Shown here piece by piece: positions 6,956-10,572 of a DNA stretch of 10,572 nt. Where the stretch lies: contig NZ_CAMLRU010000091.1 in the NCBI RefSeq assembly GCF_946482535.1, forward strand, positions 1 through 10,572. The letters run 5' to 3'. The notes below the pieces were generated by a model, which did no database searches, was not told the origin of the DNA, and was given only the letters and a program-made list of their open reading frames with translations. This stretch comes from an uncultured Flavobacterium sp. (lineage in GTDB: Bacteria; Bacteroidota; Bacteroidia; Flavobacteriales; Flavobacteriaceae). Numbering within the stretch: the stretch's first letter is position 1; every line of letters starts with the position of its first letter. The position numbers and the translations under genes are program-made.

Positions 6956-9900
6956 ATGAGGCAATATTACGCTATAAAACAACATAATAAAACCCCCGAA
7001 AGGTTCATTTTAACCTGTTTCTTTCTACTTTGCTGCCTATTTAAAGGCTCTATTTATGCCCAAGGAACCGGTTGCTCAAATGCCACAACTATAACCATTA
7101 ACGGAACTTGTGCCGCAAGCGCCACCATAAATGATGGGACTCAAGACGCTCCCAACATCGGAACTTGCGCAGGTGTTTTTGCCAAAGAAGGATGGTATAC
7201 TTTTACCGTCTCAAGTGGCCCTCAAAACGTTACTATCACTGCAGATGCCGGTAATAGAAATCTCTTTTTACAATTAATTTCTTCCTCCGCTTCTTGCACG
7301 GGTTTATCTCAAATTAATTGTGCCAATGCAACCAATACGAATGGCGCACAAATTGAAAGCATAAATCAAACTTTAAGCAATGGCATCTATTATATCAAAG
7401 TAGTTAATGTAGGCTCAAACAACATGACGTTGAACAGCCTATGTGTTACGGCCACTTCCCCTTGTGTAGCACCTACCTCTCAAGCTTCGGGATTTACTTT
7501 AGGAACGGTAACTGCAAACTCAATCGCAACCTCTTTTTCAGGGACAGCTAATGGCTATTTAGTAATACGTTCTTTAACCAATACCCCTCCATCCCAACCT
7601 GTTGACGGGACAATTTATTCGGCAGCCAATATTGCAACACTAGGAACGGGTTTGACCTTTATACAATCAGGAAACTCAACAACCATATCGGATAGTGGCT
7701 TAACCGGAAATACTCAATATTATTATTTCATTTATGCTTACAATAACACCTCATGTACCGGCGGACCGGTTTACTACAGCGGCGGATCTTTAACCGGCAA
7801 TGCTGTAACTTGTCCGGCAGTACCAAACGCTGTCACTTCTACTGGTGTAACTTCGGGTGGATTTACTTTGAATTGGGCGGCACCAACCGGTGGTTCGGCA
7901 AACGCTGTAACTTATAGCGTTCAAATCACCACTGACGCAAGTTTTACCAATAACATATCAGGGGCACCTTTTAGCATAAACGCTCCGACAACAACATTAA
8001 ACATATCCGGACTAAACGCAGGTACAACCTATTACTATAGAATTTTAGCCGGCAATGGTTGTAACAGTGCTTATGTTACAGGTTCTGTAACTACTTTGGC
8101 GGCCAATCCATGTTCAAGCGCAACTGTTTTAAATTGCGGCACAAGTAATCAGGCAGGAACTACGGTAGGTAGTACAAATTATGCTCACAACACAGGCTGT
8201 AGCATGAGCAATTATGGAAAATGGTACACCTTCACCGGCGACGGAAACTTAAACACTATATCGGTTACCACTACCAGTTTCGATGCTGAATTGTCAATCT
8301 CAAGCGGTTCATGCGGTTCATTAAGCAACATTACCTGCCAAGATTCAGCAATAAACGGAACAGAAACCTATAGCTTCATTACAACTCCAGGAGTTACTTA
8401 CTACGTGTATGTGGCCTATTGGTTATCTGGCGACACTACTACAGGAACATTTACCATTTCCAGAACTTGTACAACACCTTTTAATCCTTGTGCTTCGGTT
8501 CAGAATATTGCAGCTTGTGGATCAACAATAAATACTACTATAGCTGCCGGAACCGGGGCCTACGGAAATTCTGCTTGTGGCTGGACCACTCCGGGAAGAG
8601 AGCAAATTTATATCTTCACCCCAACTACAACCGGAAATTATTCAATTTCACAAACTAGTTCATTTGCATACATAGACTATCAATACAAACCGGTATCATG
8701 GGAATGTGACGGTACGGACTGGACTTGCATTGACGATATTTCGGGTACAGGAAATAGTCCCTACTTCAATTTAACAGCCGGAGTTCAATACTATATTTTG
8801 TTAGACCCAGAGAGCTCTTTAGGGGGTAATGTAAGCTTCATTTTGAACTGTCCGGCAACACCTCCAAGCAACGACAATTGTATTGGAGCCGTTGCTTTAA
8901 CAGTTAATCCTTCAACCTCATGCGCTACTAATACCTCAGGCACTACAATAGGTGCTTCTCAATCACAATCGGGTTGTGCAGGTACTGCTGACGATGATGT
9001 TTGGTATAGTTTTGTGGCTACCACAAATTCTCATACGGTAACTGTAACACCAACCACTTTGTCAGATGCGGTGATACAAGCTTTTAGCGGAAGCTGTGGT
9101 TCTTTAGTAAGTTTGGATTGTGTTGATGATACTATCTCCTCAAACGAATCAACGGTTCTAACCGGATTAACCGTTGGAAATACCTATTACATCCGAGTAT
9201 ATAGTTACAGCAGTAGTTCCGGTCAAGGCACTTTTACCATTTGCGTAACTTCAAACATCCCTTGTACAGCCGGTAACGGAGCAGGAGGAACTAGCGAAAA
9301 CTGTCCGATAATACTTGCCGGAGGCCTGGGATTAAACGGCGTTGACCCTAGTCCGATTAATGCCTGTGTTTCTTCAACCTGTGTGAACTTAGAAGCTACT
9401 TATTTACAATTAAATCAAACCACCAATTACACTGTTCAACCCATCACTTACAATCCTCCTTACCAGTTTAGTTGTTTACAAAACTCGGTGAGTATTAATG
9501 TGGATGATGTTTGGTCTCCAGCCGTCTCATTACCTTTTAATTTCTGTTTTTACGGCACCAATTACAGCCAATGTCTTATAGGTTCAAACGGGACAATTAC
9601 TTTTGACCTGACCAATAACTCACCTGGTGGTTACAGCGGATGGTCGTTTTCCAATAACCTTCCGAATAACACTTTGTTTTTGAATACTATTTTTGGAGTT
9701 TACCATGATATCGACCCTAGTAAAGGCGGAGAAGTTGGTTGGGAATTAGTCACTCTTTCCTCCGGCTGCAGAGCATTAGTAGCTTCATGGAATGACATCC
9801 CAATGTTTTCTTCCACTTGTAATAGCCAACTTTATACCGGCATGATTGTATTATATGAAAACACAAATATCATTGAAGTTTATATCGAAGAAAAAAATGT

Positions 9901-10572
9901 TTGTGGTTCATGGAACGACGGAAATGCTATAATTGGTATTCAAAATGCTACCGGAACCCAAGCTGTAGTAGCTCCAAACCGCAACGGATTAGACACCAAT
10001 TGGACCACAACCAATGAAGCTTGGAGATTCACCCCGTCGGGAACTTCTATAGCTTCAATAAAATGGTACCAAGGCTCAGGAACAAGCGGAACGGTAGTTG
10101 GCACCACCAATACCTTGAACATTTGCCCAGCGACCACGACAACTTACACCGCAGAAGTAACTTATACCCTTTGTGGTGGTTCTACCATAAAATTAACCGA
10201 TGAAACTACGGTTACTGTCGGCGCAAGTAAAGCTTGGAACGGCTCGGTTGACAATGATTGGAATAAACCAAACAACTGGACTCCAAACACAGCCATTCCC
10301 AACAGTAGTGATTGTGTAATCATTCCTGTGACTCCTAACAACCCTTTAATTTCGGGAACCAATTACAACGCCTTTGCCGGAACATTATCTGTTTTAAACG
10401 GAGCAACATTAACTATAAATACAAACAATAGCCTTACCGTTACCGATTGGGTAAATGTAGCCCCATCGGGAACTTTCTTAATCAACAACAGCGCTAGTTT
10501 GGTTCAAATTAACAATGTTGCTAACACCGGAAACATCATCTACAAACGTGAGGCTACTATGAGAAGTTTAGA
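6956..10572 (+). CDS. Large mosaic surface protein, probable T9SS substrate (3' end outside window)
   Basis: An uninterrupted frame of 1205 complete codons from the ATG at 6956 to the window edge; I read every line and found no stop. It has a signal peptide (long basic start, hydrophobic 17-30, cleavage near SIYAQ, 32-36). Four Cys-paired beta-sandwich repeats, PPC-like, lie at about 40-165, 386-505, 512-632 and 642-765, with W-Y-x-F (W80, W423, W683; Ile551 in the third) and YY(I/V) motifs (145, 482, 612, 744). Two fibronectin-III-like domains lie between the first and second repeats (170-285, 286-382). A domain at 770-1027 shows FNFCFYG, IGSNGTITFD, YHDIDPS, NAIIGIQN and EAWRFTPSG, as in flavobacterial T9SS/gliding-associated proteins. 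An Ig-like domain follows (1030-1089), then a module starting WNGSVDNDW (1094). Adhesion or binding at the cell surface is likely; no catalytic site is visible. A sorting domain is expected beyond the edge. Confidence 0.9.
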   Translation, partial: MRQYYAIKQHNKTPERFILTCFFLLCCLFKGSIYAQGTGCSNATTITINGTCAASATINDGTQDAPNIGTCAGVFAKEGWYTFTVSSGPQNVTITADAGNRNLFLQLISSSASCTGLSQINCANATNTNGAQIESINQTLSNGIYYIKVVNVGSNNMTLNSLCVTATSPCVAPTSQASGFTLGTVTANSIATSFSGTANGYLVIRSLTNTPPSQPVDGTIYSAANIATLGTGLTFIQSGNSTTISDSGLTGNTQYYYFIYAYNNTSCTGGPVYYSGGSLTGNAVTCPAVPNAVTSTGVTSGGFTLNWAAPTGGSANAVTYSVQITTDASFTNNISGAPFSINAPTTTLNISGLNAGTTYYYRILAGNGCNSAYVTGSVTTLAANPCSSATVLNCGTSNQAGTTVGSTNYAHNTGCSMSNYGKWYTFTGDGNLNTISVTTTSFDAELSISSGSCGSLSNITCQDSAINGTETYSFITTPGVTYYVYVAYWLSGDTTTGTFTISRTCTTPFNPCASVQNIAACGSTINTTIAAGTGAYGNSACGWTTPGREQIYIFTPTTTGNYSISQTSSFAYIDYQYKPVSWECDGTDWTCIDDISGTGNSPYFNLTAGVQYYILLDPESSLGGNVSFILNCPATPPSNDNCIGAVALTVNPSTSCATNTSGTTIGASQSQSGCAGTADDDVWYSFVATTNSHTVTVTPTTLSDAVIQAFSGSCGSLVSLDCVDDTISSNESTVLTGLTVGNTYYIRVYSYSSSSGQGTFTICVTSNIPCTAGNGAGGTSENCPIILAGGLGLNGVDPSPINACVSSTCVNLEATYLQLNQTTNYTVQPITYNPPYQFSCLQNSVSINVDDVWSPAVSLPFNFCFYGTNYSQCLIGSNGTITFDLTNNSPGGYSGWSFSNNLPNNTLFLNTIFGVYHDIDPSKGGEVGWELVTLSSGCRALVASWNDIPMFSSTCNSQLYTGMIVLYENTNIIEVYIEEKNVCGSWNDGNAIIGIQNATGTQAVVAPNRNGLDTNWTTTNEAWRFTPSGTSIASIKWYQGSGTSGTVVGTTNTLNICPATTTTYTAEVTYTLCGGSTIKLTDETTVTVGASKAWNGSVDNDWNKPNNWTPNTAIPNSSDCVIIPVTPNNPLISGTNYNAFAGTLSVLNGATLTINTNNSLTVTDWVNVAPSGTFLINNSASLVQINNVANTGNIIYKREATMRSL

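Noticed and set aside
9940..10362. Minus- and plus-strand short frames within the giant gene
   Set aside because: The forward frame from 6956 is continuous here and has clear domains; the others are shadows of it.

Overview
The window looks like chromosome from a flavobacterium (Bacteroidota, Flavobacterium or a close relative). The evidence is AT-rich DNA, promoters of the Bacteroidota type (TTTG, 19 bases, TAnnTTTG), a lysyl-tRNA synthetase with a C-terminal extension, and type IX secretion (T9SS) surface proteins with characteristic flavobacterial modules. I saw no RNA gene, insertion sequence, CRISPR array or prophage gene.

Left part, plus strand (1-1566): the 3' end of lysS, then two small exported helical proteins. 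The second of these has its own near-perfect promoter. A 14-bp perfect hairpin at 1582-1614 closes this group and also the convergent group from the right.

Middle, minus strand (4717 down to 1618): a compact three-gene unit read in the order PLP-dependent ACC deaminase/D-cysteine desulfhydrase family enzyme, GH73-LysM lipoprotein, hemL. The first two genes overlap by 8 bases and the last two are 18 bases apart. A promoter lies just before the first gene, which appears to start with TTG. The first and third genes encode PLP enzymes (amino-acid breakdown and tetrapyrrole synthesis); the middle one is a predicted peptidoglycan hydrolase.

Right part (4797-10572): two divergent genes for exported proteins separated by a very AT-rich gap of more than 300 bases. 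The minus-strand gene encodes a protein of about 600 residues with a T9SS-like C-terminal sorting domain, and it ends at its own terminator. The plus-strand gene starts at 6956 and stays open to the window edge, giving at least 1205 residues. It is a mosaic: signal peptide, four Cys-paired beta-sandwich repeats, two fibronectin-III-like domains, a flavobacterial GSNG/HDIDPS domain, an Ig-like domain, and the beginning of a module that its divergent neighbour also carries.

I see no clearly unprecedented system. The points most worth a second look are the large mosaic surface protein and the module it shares with its neighbour, and the active-site residues of the PLP enzyme, which argue against ACC deaminase activity.
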